From Chthoniobacterales bacterium (GTDB taxonomy: Bacteria; Verrucomicrobiota; Verrucomicrobiia; Chthoniobacterales; UBA10450), in contig DATENU010000009.1 in the NCBI GenBank assembly GCA_035274845.1, forward strand, positions 248,001-312,000: a stretch of 64,000 nucleotides of DNA, read 5' to 3'. This document shows positions 9,001 through 17,925 of the stretch, one piece after another. Both the position numbers and the translations under genes were made by a program. Position 1 is the stretch's first letter. The number at the start of each line of letters is the position of its first letter. The notes below the pieces were generated by a model. The model ran no database searches and was not told the origin of the DNA. It worked only from the letters and a program-made list of their open reading frames with translations.

Positions 9001-11241
9001 ACCTTTGGACTTCTGGCGTGGTTGCCGCTGACCAGCGGTCCGGTGATTAGCCGCTGGGGATCAATCCGGCTGTGGGAAACGGTGGCGCCGTTGTTTGTTC
9101 ACCCGTCCTTTCGAGGGCTGGAATTGTCACCCTGGTGGTGGTTGCCGCTGGTCGCTTTCGGCGTCGGAGTGATTCCAGCTACGCTTGGTTTTTGGCTCGC
9201 GCCCAATATTGGGTCCTATCGGCGTTACCCTGTCTTCTCGCTCATGGGCTGGCTGGTTCTGGTTGCGGGAGCGGCGGCCGCGTTACAGTTTCCGTTCGTT
9301 GCCCGCCTCGCGTCCGGCGCGCTCATTATCCTTTTGCTCGCGTGGGTGTGGCAGGAAGTCGCCCGATGGGGCGCGATTCAAAATCCCGGGACAATCGCGG
9401 CCGCGCAAAAGGTAGGCTCCATCGTTCGCAGTCGCCTCGCCCGCGGATTGGGAGAAGCCCTGATTATTTTCGCGTTTCTTCTTGGCTGGGTTGTCCTCGA
9501 TACCATCGCGATTCGATACGCCCAAGGGCCTGTCGCGAAAGCGTCAGCTGCAATCATGGTCGCCTTGGCACCGGCTCTTCCAATCTTGCGCTGGATTGCG
9601 ATGAAGGCGCTCGCCCAGATTTCGGCCGGCGGTGGCAAGGGCGTGTCCTTCGTTTTTCTCGCGAACCTTATCGGGCTTCCGCTCGCGCTCTTTTTCCTCT
9701 TCCTTTTGGACGTCCTCGCGCATCGAGTTTTCATAGCCGCTCCCGCCAGTGGCATCTGGCTGGTCGTGATCGCCGGGCTCTTTTCCGCGGTCCTGGGACG
9801 CGCTTTCGATTTCCTAAACCTTTCCTCCCTTCGCGCCACCTACGCGGCGAGATTATCCCGCACCTTCCTTGGAGCTTCGAACGAAGAACGGATCTATGGA
9901 TCGCCGACCACCGAAGGCCGTGACGTTTCGCAGGCCAATCCGGAGGATGACGTTCCATACGATAAATATCATCCGGAGCGGCAGGGCGGCCCGATCCACC
10001 TCATCAACGTCTGTGTCAACGAAACGGTTGACGCAACGTCCGAGCGCGAAATCCGGGAACGCAAGGGCCTGCCAATGTGCGTCACTCCGCACGGGGTCAC
10101 GGTCGGGCGAAAATATTTCGCCGAATGGGTTGCACCTGACTCCCTTCCCCGCTGGCAAAAATGGCGACGGCGGCGGGACGGCTACGATGCCTCCGACGAT
10201 GAGCCGGCGACAAAGAGAAGACGCACCGCCCTACAGGCATTGCCAATCTCGAATGACCCGAACGCGTTTCATGTTCTGAAATCGACGGAGACCGACAGCG
10301 CTGAAGTCGAGAACCTGTCGCTGGCCGCCTGGACGTCGATTTCGGGCGCGGCCTTCTCGACCGGCGTCGGCCGTAAGACCAGGCTATCGCAAGCGCTTTT
10401 CATGGGACTGGTCAACGTCCGGCTTGGATACTGGTGGGACTCCGGCATCCTGGAATCCGAACGCCCCGGCCGGTATCCGCCTTCTTTTTGGCGCAGGCTC
10501 AAGCGTTTTCCCTCGAAGCTCTTTGGCGCTCAAAGCATGTTACTCTCTGAATACCGGGGCCGGTTCCGCGGACCGTCGCAGTGGTTCTGGTATCTCAGCG
10601 ACGGCGGGCACTTTGATGTTACCGGTCTTTACGAATTAATAAGGCGCCGCGTCCCTTTCATTATCCTGTGTGACGGCGGGGAAGACCCGAGCTATGACTG
10701 GGGCGATCTCGCTCTGGCCACTCAGCAAGTTCGAGAAGATTTCGGCGCCGAGCTTGTCTGGTTGGACTTCGAAAACGCCACTGCCCGGGCGGATGTGGCG
10801 GAAAAGAAAGCGTATGAGGCCCGGGTCGCGCAAGCCCTGGCTAATCCGAAACAAGGAGGCAAAGGGAAAGGGGTCGCAGAGAAGATTGAGGACCGATGGG
10901 AGGGAATTCTAAACGAGTATCCAGACAAAAGCCTCAACCCGCCTGAATTGGTCAGGGCCTGGGTAAACCCGGACACCCTGGGAGCGATAGGAAGCATTAA
11001 GCGGCGCGGCAAATATCACGCCGTCTTGGGCCGGGTGACGTATGCCAACTCAAACGACATTTCGTGGGTGCTTCTCCTAAAACCGAGCCTTAGCGACGAC
11101 CTGACGCAAGACATTCTGAACTACGCAACCACCAACGAAAAGTTCCCGCAGGATCCCACCCTTGATCAGGTGTTCGACGACATTCAATGGGAAAGCTACC
11201 GCGCCCTCGGCCAGCAGATTGGTAGTCACGTTTTCTTCTAA
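6037..11241 (+). CDS. GMC oxidoreductase fused to a membrane patatin-like phospholipase
   Basis: This 1734-residue protein joins two enzymes. Residues about 38-800 are a GMC flavoprotein: the FAD-binding motif VGSGAGGGPLAARL with IEAG, a second motif CGGAFNTPQLLMLSG, and the C-terminal active-site block with His728 in HHASCTCRIG. GMC enzymes oxidise alcohols, sterols or sugars. Residues about 865-1734 are patatin-like: oxyanion loop SGGGIRSATFG (873-883), nucleophile Ser906 in SVSGG, and the paired Asp1522 in SDGGH. In an ordinary patatin the Ser and Asp lie much closer together. Here about 600 residues separate them, including six or more membrane helices (about 975-1280). No signal peptide is seen, so the protein is probably held in the inner membrane by the helices. 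It lies 14 bases after the cytochrome gene and 33 bases before the DUF4331 fusion gene. A lipid or sterol ester substrate is inferred. Confidence 0.85.
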   Translation: MSAEPSDFSATAEPEDDKLEQRLADHHATDKEQSAFDYIIVGSGAGGGPLAARLTYAGKRVLVIEAGPDPAKTRSVAYPQAKVGEVTQVPGYYGAASEDAEMSWMFSVRHHDDTERQKKDAKYNQRPIDPNDPSRELDKKYLDPHPGNKGKQGIFYPRSSGIGGCTAHHAMITIAPNDGEWDHIAELTGDNSWRSGPMRGYFAKFENCQYLAVYDQFFQKLLGLLYRGYRWLVLFFDPRAVLDKGGHGFKGWAPTNLIDPFLVSTIAEQDRPFFRVIVQAALAVLHGNNRLISFIKHALVRARIVQAIDFNDVNTRRASPEGVFLIPIGIEGTAAGGDDKGQPGKGRRFGVREFLLGAQRRHPDRLVIRSGAHVTRVLFEQEKPNEAPRAIGVECAVAGHLYEASPIQNKRPPDERVCYFAKQEGGEVILCGGAFNTPQLLMLSGIGDAKHLAQLGIKGLYGAEDDGSGRYKAGEKSIHEVINLPGVGRNLQDRYEVTVVSELNKPLATLKTISFLPGDPKDDGRTQWFKDRTGLYATNGGTLAVIRRSKLAKEAGERDPDLFTFGAPAAFRGYYWNWSRELFKATLGADEEKHNIWTWVILKAYTSNHDGTVRLRSANPFAMPEICFDAFNEKAAAAAPLIAAKIAEFEAAGQPVPVALEEEKRENEARLEHSKRDLAALVDAVAFMREVNARNRDQFVREIQPGIDLPDNSAEMEEWCRTQAWGHHASCTCRIGSDKWRADPVRLEDKEAVIDSRFQVHGVKNLRIVDASVFPRIPGYFILAPIFMVSEKAADTLLEEAEIDVYPAKFEAAEVAAIRKRREVALHATLSRAAKKKEQSVVVADGNAANASASGQRPDSDKLPIDTVGLALSGGGIRSATFGLGVLQSLSERGRLRDIDFVSSVSGGGFTGSFLGRLFTRPSVGAAADPVGRVQSILRNSRSEPLWWLRTQANYIFATGAEDARLNLSTLWRNILSLYLVLGMLLFATFGLLAWLPLTSGPVISRWGSIRLWETVAPLFVHPSFRGLELSPWWWLPLVAFGVGVIPATLGFWLAPNIGSYRRYPVFSLMGWLVLVAGAAAALQFPFVARLASGALIILLLAWVWQEVARWGAIQNPGTIAAAQKVGSIVRSRLARGLGEALIIFAFLLGWVVLDTIAIRYAQGPVAKASAAIMVALAPALPILRWIAMKALAQISAGGGKGVSFVFLANLIGLPLALFFLFLLDVLAHRVFIAAPASGIWLVVIAGLFSAVLGRAFDFLNLSSLRATYAARLSRTFLGASNEERIYGSPTTEGRDVSQANPEDDVPYDKYHPERQGGPIHLINVCVNETVDATSEREIRERKGLPMCVTPHGVTVGRKYFAEWVAPDSLPRWQKWRRRRDGYDASDDEPATKRRRTALQALPISNDPNAFHVLKSTETDSAEVENLSLAAWTSISGAAFSTGVGRKTRLSQALFMGLVNVRLGYWWDSGILESERPGRYPPSFWRRLKRFPSKLFGAQSMLLSEYRGRFRGPSQWFWYLSDGGHFDVTGLYELIRRRVPFIILCDGGEDPSYDWGDLALATQQVREDFGAELVWLDFENATARADVAEKKAYEARVAQALANPKQGGKGKGVAEKIEDRWEGILNEYPDKSLNPPELVRAWVNPDTLGAIGSIKRRGKYHAVLGRVTYANSNDISWVLLLKPSLSDDLTQDILNYATTNEKFPQDPTLDQVFDDIQWESYRALGQQIGSHVFF

Positions 11242-11274
11242 GTATTCCGCTCTGTCCCAAATGCCCTTCGCCTT

Positions 11275-14061
11275 ATGAGAAATACTTCACTCGCTCGTCT
11301 CGTCGCTGCCGCCATTGTTTTGTCGGCCACTGCTGCCCGGCTCCTGGGATCCGATCACGCCGATCCCATGAGTCTCAATGTGCTTGCCCTCCAGCCCGAC
11401 CAGGAAGCGAATATCACGGACCTGCACGCGTTCGTGATCGATAAGAGCGGACAAGAGATCAGCGAGCAGAGCCGCCTCGGGGAAGGGGATCGCCTTGTCA
11501 TCAGTCTTTGCGTCCGGCGGGCCTTGCAACCCAACCAGATCAAGCTGCTCAACCTGGAGGGTTACAAATTTCGGGTCCATATCGATTTGGATCCGCAGGT
11601 GCGGTTCTTCGCCGAGGATGGAACGCCGGAAGGCGCGGCTTATACGAAACAGCTGGATGAGCGGAACAAAGCCGTCGCTGCAAAAGAGGCGGCCTTGGAT
11701 GAAGCAACGAAAAGCAAAGACGCCGCGCGAATCGATCTGGCCAAGAAGGAGCTGCAGGCCGCCAACAGCATTCGCGGAGCGCTCATAAGCGCCCACGAAA
11801 GCGATCATTCCATGCAGGCACTTTACGGCGGGATCATCATGCAACCCGATGCCATCGCCGACGATGCGATCCTGGAATTTGAGTTAAGACTGAAGGACAG
11901 AAATGGCGAGAACTCAGAGACGGAGTTTGCCAGTGATCCCCGCATCACCGGTATTCCGGGCCCAATCCACATTGTGAAACCCGGTCAAGAAGGTGAGATG
12001 CAGAATGCTCCAAAGGACACGATCCATATCGAGACCAACATCTTTGACGACCCTTTTATCTTTCCCCGCTTTTTCCGGCGCAACGTCGTCGGAATCGTGA
12101 CCACCATTCCGCTGGCTTCGATTCGACAGCAGAGAGGCCGCGGGCCCATCCTTCTCTGGGCCACGACGCATCGCAATGGGCAGATTGACCACGTCGGTCG
12201 TTCGCTCCGGACGCAGCTGCCGCGCTTTGGCTATCTAAATCCCTATCATCCGCGCGATCATGTAAGGAAAATCAATGAAGTCCATGACCGGCCGACCGTC
12301 ATGGATGACGTTCTTGCCACTTTCCTCTCCCCGCTCGAAGCGCACCGGCATTACGATTCGGTGCCGGATGTAATGGTTTACGATCTGCGTAAGCCCGCGA
12401 AATTTCCCAACGGCCGCGCTCTCACCGACGACGTCGCTCAAACGCTGGCGGCGGCGGGAGAAACCCTGCTGGTCGAGCTTGCTTATGCCGAGTCCAAACA
12501 GTTTCCGCGAGCGACCACCAACGATAAGCCCTTCCGACCGACGTTTCCTTTTCTCGCGCCGCGCTGGACGAACGACGAGATAGCTCTTAATTCCGCCCCT
12601 GGCTCGACTGCGGGAACGCTTGTCATTCCGCGTGCCGCCGAAGCCAGCGCGATTGCCGCCCCCAACTTCAAGATCTCGACCTGGCGCACCCTTTGGAGGA
12701 TCGAGACCATTGCGCTGGTCGTGGTCGCGGCGGTCCTGCTCTTCGCGGTTCGCACCTGGGGCGCGCGCTTGCTGATCGCGATTCTGGCGGCGCTCGCGCT
12801 TCGTTACCTCTATTTCGTCCATGCCGATCCGATTGCTGCCGGGATGGCTGGTGCGATGGAGCAGCCGAACCAGAAGCTGATGAGGCTGATAGCCGGCGGG
12901 GCCTTCATTCTTGGCTTCCTTCTCGCGCTCGCCTTTAACTGGGGACGGCGAACCTGTGTGGTATGGCCGGCGACGCCGGCTGTTTATCCGAAGGGAAAGC
13001 AGGAGGTTACGCCCGACGACGCAAAGGCATCCAGCTTCGCCGAGATCGACGCCGCTTTGTTTGATCCCACTCGGAACGGGCAATATTACCGGACCTGGCG
13101 CGGACCAGGGGACCCAGCGTTGCCGATCTACAAGCAGACCTTCACGAGCCTCACTCGCGGTCTGATTGTCCGGTTCTGGAGAGATTTCGCCATGCTCAGT
13201 GCTGCAAAACGCACGCTCCGCTCGCGCGGTGATCTGCGCTGGGGCCCTGATGGCAAAGGCTTCCGCCGTCTCGTTCACGGAATGGGCATTTGTCTCAAAG
13301 GGAAGTGGGAGATCGACCCCAAGTGGGCGGGCGCCGCCTACACTGGTTATTTTGCCCCAGGCAAGGTTGGGCGGGTGATCGCCCGTTACTCGTTAGGGGG
13401 GAATGATCCGCGCAACGGACGTTTTCGCTCATTGGGCCTCGTCGGCAAGATTTTTCCCGAACACGATTACGCCGAAGGAATAACCGGTCGCGCTAATTTC
13501 ATAACCCAGGAGGACCTCGGGGGCGCCTTCACCAATTCGGTGCTCGAAGTCGACCTGACTAATTCGCCGCCGGTGACCCTCTTGAAGCGCGGCTACGGAC
13601 TCTTCTCTTTCCTTGTCGTTATCCTTGCTCTGCTGAGGGCGGACAAACAGCCCGCCGAGCGGCAGCTGTATGAAGTGGCCGAGCTGGGAGAGCCTCCGGG
13701 CGCTCTGACGTCCTGTCCGCGTTTCATGCGTTTGAAACTGGTTGACGCCAAGCCCGAACCACAGCCTAACGAGCTTGATTTTCGCGATGAAATCCTGGGT
13801 CTGATGTATGAGCGCGACAGCTCTCAAAAGAAGAATGATCTCGTGTTTGCCATTGAAGTCTCGGACGAGGGCCGGCGCACCTGGCTCATGCGGGTGAAAG
13901 ACCAAAAGTGGTCCCGCATCGGCACGCTCACGTTTACCGAAGCAGTGGCTTCCTATAACGGCGACTTCGTAATTCATTTTCATCATCCGGTCTGGCGAAC
14001 GGATCGAAATGATCCGCGCAGCGTCGCGCGCTCCGACTTGAGTAAAGCGGGTCGCAGTTAA
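11275..14061 (+). CDS. DUF4331 domain fused to a catalase-like haem domain
   Basis: The N-terminus is a signal peptide (residues 1-23) followed by SDHADPMSLNV and ITDLHAFV, the typical opening of DUF4331 proteins, which runs to about residue 440. Two or three membrane helices follow (about 475-560). Residues about 620-928 look like the catalase-related haem fold. HGMGICLKGKWEI, GRVIARYSLGGNDP and RFRSLGLVGKIF line up with KSNGLVKGRFHV, YDCWIRFSNSDS and DFRGISLKLF of the separate protein at 22815-23831. The catalase-like call rests on that alignment by eye and is weaker than the DUF4331 call. A charged stretch at about 120-160 may be a coiled coil. The gene sits between the GMC-patatin gene and an amidohydrolase gene that starts 8 bases downstream. 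It probably protects against or uses peroxide made by the neighbouring oxidases. Confidence 0.7.
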   Translation: MRNTSLARLVAAAIVLSATAARLLGSDHADPMSLNVLALQPDQEANITDLHAFVIDKSGQEISEQSRLGEGDRLVISLCVRRALQPNQIKLLNLEGYKFRVHIDLDPQVRFFAEDGTPEGAAYTKQLDERNKAVAAKEAALDEATKSKDAARIDLAKKELQAANSIRGALISAHESDHSMQALYGGIIMQPDAIADDAILEFELRLKDRNGENSETEFASDPRITGIPGPIHIVKPGQEGEMQNAPKDTIHIETNIFDDPFIFPRFFRRNVVGIVTTIPLASIRQQRGRGPILLWATTHRNGQIDHVGRSLRTQLPRFGYLNPYHPRDHVRKINEVHDRPTVMDDVLATFLSPLEAHRHYDSVPDVMVYDLRKPAKFPNGRALTDDVAQTLAAAGETLLVELAYAESKQFPRATTNDKPFRPTFPFLAPRWTNDEIALNSAPGSTAGTLVIPRAAEASAIAAPNFKISTWRTLWRIETIALVVVAAVLLFAVRTWGARLLIAILAALALRYLYFVHADPIAAGMAGAMEQPNQKLMRLIAGGAFILGFLLALAFNWGRRTCVVWPATPAVYPKGKQEVTPDDAKASSFAEIDAALFDPTRNGQYYRTWRGPGDPALPIYKQTFTSLTRGLIVRFWRDFAMLSAAKRTLRSRGDLRWGPDGKGFRRLVHGMGICLKGKWEIDPKWAGAAYTGYFAPGKVGRVIARYSLGGNDPRNGRFRSLGLVGKIFPEHDYAEGITGRANFITQEDLGGAFTNSVLEVDLTNSPPVTLLKRGYGLFSFLVVILALLRADKQPAERQLYEVAELGEPPGALTSCPRFMRLKLVDAKPEPQPNELDFRDEILGLMYERDSSQKKNDLVFAIEVSDEGRRTWLMRVKDQKWSRIGTLTFTEAVASYNGDFVIHFHHPVWRTDRNDPRSVARSDLSKAGRS

Positions 14062-14068
14062 ACCGTTT

Positions 14069-15799
14069 ATGCTTCTGGCCGGCAAGAGAACGACAGGCGT
14101 TGTCTTTCTACTCCTCGCGCTCGCCGGCTGTCGATCCACTGAGCTACGCCTGACCACGGAGCAGGAGCAGATCAGGAGGGAGTTGGCGGTCATCTCCCCG
14201 CGCGATGACTCCCTCGCGAAAGACAGCCCGATCATCGACATCCACACCCACACTTTCAACGCGCGCTACCTGCCCTTGCGCAATGTCTTGCTCGGCAAAC
14301 GAGATGCCGCACCGCCTCTTACCTGGCTTATTTCAGATTCATGCGCGGCCACCCTGGCCCATGCCTTGATCGAACGAACGGAGCTGTCGCCAGTCCCCGG
14401 CAGCGACGGCGCGGCCCGGATGGAGTCCGCCTCGCAGGCGCAGGAACACCGCGACAACGGGTGGATCTGCGGAATTTTTCTCAAGCTTCTCGATAAAGCT
14501 GCCGCCTCCGGAGCCTGGCGCAAAGGCATGTCTCCCCGGGATCAACTCGCGGCGCTCGATGCTGTCGCCGACCGAATGAATTTCCAGGAAAAGGCCGCAG
14601 TGATGATGGCGACTCGCATGATGGGCATGGACAACCACGTGGACATGAGCCCGAACGGCCTTCGCGGCGCGGTCCGATTCCTTTGGTTCCTGACTCAGAA
14701 CGATGCCGACCAGACCCGTCTCTTTGCCTTGCAATATAAAGGCGCGCCGATGCGGGGGACGCCGCTCATGGTGTCCCATATGATGGATCTCGCTCCGGTC
14801 TACGATCAGGAGCCGAGTGGAAACGAGCTTCTCGATTTTGCCAAAGACCAGATTCGTCGCGTCGAACTGTTTCATAAACGTCCAAACTCAAACATGATTT
14901 ACTTTGTCGCTTATGCTCCCTACCGCGACTATTGGAGAGGCGGGCACGCAGGCGATGCCCTGGAATTGGTTCGCTCAGCTATCGAGAATCATGGGGCCTG
15001 GGGAGTAAAAGTTTATCCGCCCTCCGGTTATCGCCCCGCTGGGAACAGCATCGAACCAAGACCTACCGGAATTCGATCGCAGGCCGCGGCTCAACAGTGG
15101 GACGCGCGCTATGGGCCTTTGTCGGGCGACAAGAATCACGCGCTCGATGAGAAGCTCGAGAAACTCCTCCTCTGGTGCATCGAGAAAGATGTTCCGGTGT
15201 TCGTCCATTCCGGCACAGGCGAATTCGAAGCGCGCAAAGGCTACGGCTTCCACAATTCCAATCCTTCGTTCTGGCGGCAATTTCTGGACAACCATCCGGC
15301 TCCCGATGGCTCGCCGTGCCGGCTCCGATTATGTCTCGGTCACGCGGGAGGCGGTGATTACTGGTTTGGCGGCAAGAACGCCGTGAGCTGGGGCAGCGAC
15401 ACCTACGAGATGTGCCGAAGATTTCCGAATGTTTATTGTGAGATTACGACCCACGCCGAGTTAGTAGCTCCAAACAGCCAGGCGTTCTTCGTCGATCGCC
15501 TCGCGAAATCGTTTGACGATTCACAACGCGACGCGAGCGGCAAACCTTACCCATTTTCTTTTGCCAAAAAGCTTATTTACGGCACCGACTGGTATCTGCC
15601 CGATGCGTCAGAGCGGCAAACGGTGCTGGTCGCAACCGAGCAGGCTTTTCTCCATAAGAAACTCCGACGCCATTACAAAGACTATTTTTTCGGGAATGCC
15701 CTTCGCTATCTCAATGCCGGAACACGGTTGAACCGCAGCAACGCCTCGACTGCGGTGGAAGAACGCCTGGAGGAAGCGCTCGCTCTCTCGGCGGACTGA
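14069..15799 (+). CDS. Amidohydrolase-family lipoprotein (metal-dependent TIM-barrel hydrolase)
   Basis: A lipoprotein signal ends at LALAGC around residue 21, so the protein should be anchored in a membrane and face the periplasm. IIDIHTHTF supplies the first metal-binding HxH pair. VPVFVHSGTGEF, LCLGHAGGGDYW and IYGTDWYLP give the later His, His and Asp ligands in the order expected for amidohydrolase-2 TIM barrels. The 576 residues are longer than usual because of an insertion at about 80-250. The family cleaves C-N or C-C bonds, often on ring compounds, and the substrate here is unknown. It is the last gene of the + strand set. The converging cytochrome gene ends 8 bases away with no obvious terminator between them. 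Confidence 0.75.
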   Translation: MLLAGKRTTGVVFLLLALAGCRSTELRLTTEQEQIRRELAVISPRDDSLAKDSPIIDIHTHTFNARYLPLRNVLLGKRDAAPPLTWLISDSCAATLAHALIERTELSPVPGSDGAARMESASQAQEHRDNGWICGIFLKLLDKAAASGAWRKGMSPRDQLAALDAVADRMNFQEKAAVMMATRMMGMDNHVDMSPNGLRGAVRFLWFLTQNDADQTRLFALQYKGAPMRGTPLMVSHMMDLAPVYDQEPSGNELLDFAKDQIRRVELFHKRPNSNMIYFVAYAPYRDYWRGGHAGDALELVRSAIENHGAWGVKVYPPSGYRPAGNSIEPRPTGIRSQAAAQQWDARYGPLSGDKNHALDEKLEKLLLWCIEKDVPVFVHSGTGEFEARKGYGFHNSNPSFWRQFLDNHPAPDGSPCRLRLCLGHAGGGDYWFGGKNAVSWGSDTYEMCRRFPNVYCEITTHAELVAPNSQAFFVDRLAKSFDDSQRDASGKPYPFSFAKKLIYGTDWYLPDASERQTVLVATEQAFLHKKLRRHYKDYFFGNALRYLNAGTRLNRSNASTAVEERLEEALALSAD

Positions 15800-15807
15800 C
15801 TCTGGTG

Positions 15808-17925
15808 CTAAAGTGTTTTCAGGAACTCGATCAGCGCCAGCTTTTCTTCATCCGGCAGGGTGGCGCCGAAAAGATGTCCCCGGTCTTCGACCAGGTCCGG
15901 ACATTTGCTGAGCTGGAACAACATCGGCGCGAGCTCGCGCTTCATGAGTAATCGCGTTGCTTCGGCGTCGAGTTTCTGATCGCGGATTTCGCGGAGCACC
16001 TGTCGGATCTTGCGTGCCAGCTCGGCCAGGGCCGCCGGGTCTGCCTGAGGGTCTATGTTGGCGAGCAGGTTGATTGGAGTTCCCTTAGGAATTGGACCAA
16101 GGCGGAAAACGCCATCGGGGTCGACTTCTGTTCCGAGGAGTTTGCGAAGATTCTCCGGAACCAGCTCGCCGGGCACTTCGAGGCAGGACACGGCGCTGGT
16201 GCGCCAAATCGAGTCGCGGTTGAGCCGCTTCTCCGGCCAGAGCAATTTTTCGATCGCGTCCTGGAAAGCTTCCATTCGCCCTTTCACCGATGGGTCGCCA
16301 TTGAACCGGCCTATTGAATTGTTATGAAGAAAAGGCGCGGTGGCCCAAACGGAGGCCAGGGAGGGCGTTCGGTAGGAACCCCGTCCTCTGCCGGAGACAG
16401 GGAAGGGTTCTTCCTGTTCGGTGTACGGGTTCCAAACCTGGATCGGGTCAGTGGGCTTCTGATCTTTATACGTATCCGATGAAAACCATTGCCAGATATG
16501 ACCGCCGGTCGCGTTTGTGGCCAGGGCGCGCGCCGCGTTTGTCTTGATCTGAGTTAGGGGATGACGTTCCTCATCGGAGAGGAAGTTGTCTTTCCAAAAC
16601 GCGGCGTTGTCGGTTTGAGCGACGAACCAGGCGTCCGGGTCGGTGCCGGCAGGCGGTTGCTTGCTGGAATGACAGCGTGCGCAATGAAGTGCGAAAACCG
16701 TTCGGCCGCGATTGAGCACGGTCTGATCACGGGTGATATACTCCGTCCCGCCCGGAGCGTCGGCGAGATGCGCCGGCTGCAGGCGACCGAAGAACTTCTC
16801 CAGATTTGGGACCATCGCTTCGGTCGCGCGCCATTGCGGCGACTCCTGTTGGGCGCGTTCGATGCTGAACGGTTTTTGCGGGGTTAGACCGTAAAGCAAT
16901 TGATGCTGTTGGAGCCAATGCTGATAAAAGAGCCCGGTATTAACGAAAACCCGAAGCACGGCTCCCGCGAACCCAACTGAGTCGGCGCCATCTTTCAGGA
17001 TACGCGGCACCTTCATTTGCGGTTGCGTTCCCGCCAGCAGCAAGGTTTCGCCAGAGAGAGTTTCTTCGTGACCTATCCGGAACCTTTCGTGAACAAGAAA
17101 GATTGGATTGATCGCATTTGGATTGTTGATGTTGTCCGTCGCCAGCCGCGAGGTGTCGGACGTGCCGCGGGGCTGTGCATTCAGCATCTCCCAAAAAAAA
17201 GAGCCTGGCCTCGCGCCCGAGGCGAAGACCCGGCCCTCCTGGAGATATTGATTGCCGATAACTGACGCGAGGTTTTTCCAATCCGGCTTTTCTGGATCGG
17301 CGGGAGGACTCAGCGGATTAGGCGCAACGTGACAGGCGCTACAGCTTACTCCGACGCGGTAAGGCCGGATGAGTCCCGGCTCCGCCGCGTAGACTGGATC
17401 GTTGTAGTAACGGTCACCGTCCCAGTTAGCGACGGCCGCGCCCCCGAAAGCAGGATTAGGAAAAATGCGAAAGCCCAGAACCCCGGAGGAACGTCCATAG
17501 ACCTTTGGGTCCAGGGCGGGCGAAGAATCGGCGACGAGCTCGTCGAGCCATATTTTGTAGCAATCGCTCGTGGTTGCCTGCCGGTATCCCGGCTCGTTGA
17601 TCAGCCCCAGATCTTTGAAACGCGAGCCGCGTTTTCGAGAGTCGAGAGTCCTGAGGAGATCCACCGTTCCCCTGCTTTTGACTGCCATCTCATCCCAGAA
17701 AGCGTCGTTACCGGCTGTCCAAACATGCCAGGCGTTACGGCCTTTGATTTCGTCTGCGGTCAGCTCGATCCCGCCATCCATGTCCCGGAACAAATCGGGA
17801 CCCGCGCCAACGTCGACCGGAGCCGTCCTGGAATCAGATTTGGAAGGGTGGTCGCACGCCCCAGGCAACGACAGGATGCACGCTACGATCGTCGCGCTCC
17901 GGCAGAATCGGAACAGTCGTCTCAT
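15808..17925 (-). CDS. Di-haem c-type cytochrome lipoprotein, RoxA-like
   Basis: I place the start at ATG 17925. It gives a lipoprotein signal (lipobox LPGAC) and overlaps the stop of the upstream gene as ATGA; a longer in-frame start at 18003 would run into that gene. The 705-residue product is close to the usual size of RoxA-type di-haem oxygenases. Haem motifs are CSACH (195-199) and CARCH (415-419), and PFLHNNS stands where di-haem peroxidases and RoxA have PYFHNGS. The C-terminus (PIPKGTPINLL, SKCPDLV, LIEFLKTL) matches that of the larger cytochrome at 2498-6022, but without its membrane helices. RoxA enzymes cleave polyisoprene and MauG-type relatives activate peroxide. Which applies here is not clear from sequence. 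Confidence 0.8.
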   Translation of the reverse strand: MRRLFRFCRSATIVACILSLPGACDHPSKSDSRTAPVDVGAGPDLFRDMDGGIELTADEIKGRNAWHVWTAGNDAFWDEMAVKSRGTVDLLRTLDSRKRGSRFKDLGLINEPGYRQATTSDCYKIWLDELVADSSPALDPKVYGRSSGVLGFRIFPNPAFGGAAVANWDGDRYYNDPVYAAEPGLIRPYRVGVSCSACHVAPNPLSPPADPEKPDWKNLASVIGNQYLQEGRVFASGARPGSFFWEMLNAQPRGTSDTSRLATDNINNPNAINPIFLVHERFRIGHEETLSGETLLLAGTQPQMKVPRILKDGADSVGFAGAVLRVFVNTGLFYQHWLQQHQLLYGLTPQKPFSIERAQQESPQWRATEAMVPNLEKFFGRLQPAHLADAPGGTEYITRDQTVLNRGRTVFALHCARCHSSKQPPAGTDPDAWFVAQTDNAAFWKDNFLSDEERHPLTQIKTNAARALATNATGGHIWQWFSSDTYKDQKPTDPIQVWNPYTEQEEPFPVSGRGRGSYRTPSLASVWATAPFLHNNSIGRFNGDPSVKGRMEAFQDAIEKLLWPEKRLNRDSIWRTSAVSCLEVPGELVPENLRKLLGTEVDPDGVFRLGPIPKGTPINLLANIDPQADPAALAELARKIRQVLREIRDQKLDAEATRLLMKRELAPMLFQLSKCPDLVEDRGHLFGATLPDEEKLALIEFLKTL

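Noticed and set aside
12235-13278. 347-codon minus-strand frame within the DUF4331-catalase fusion
   Set aside because: Arg-rich low-complexity shadow of a strongly supported gene.
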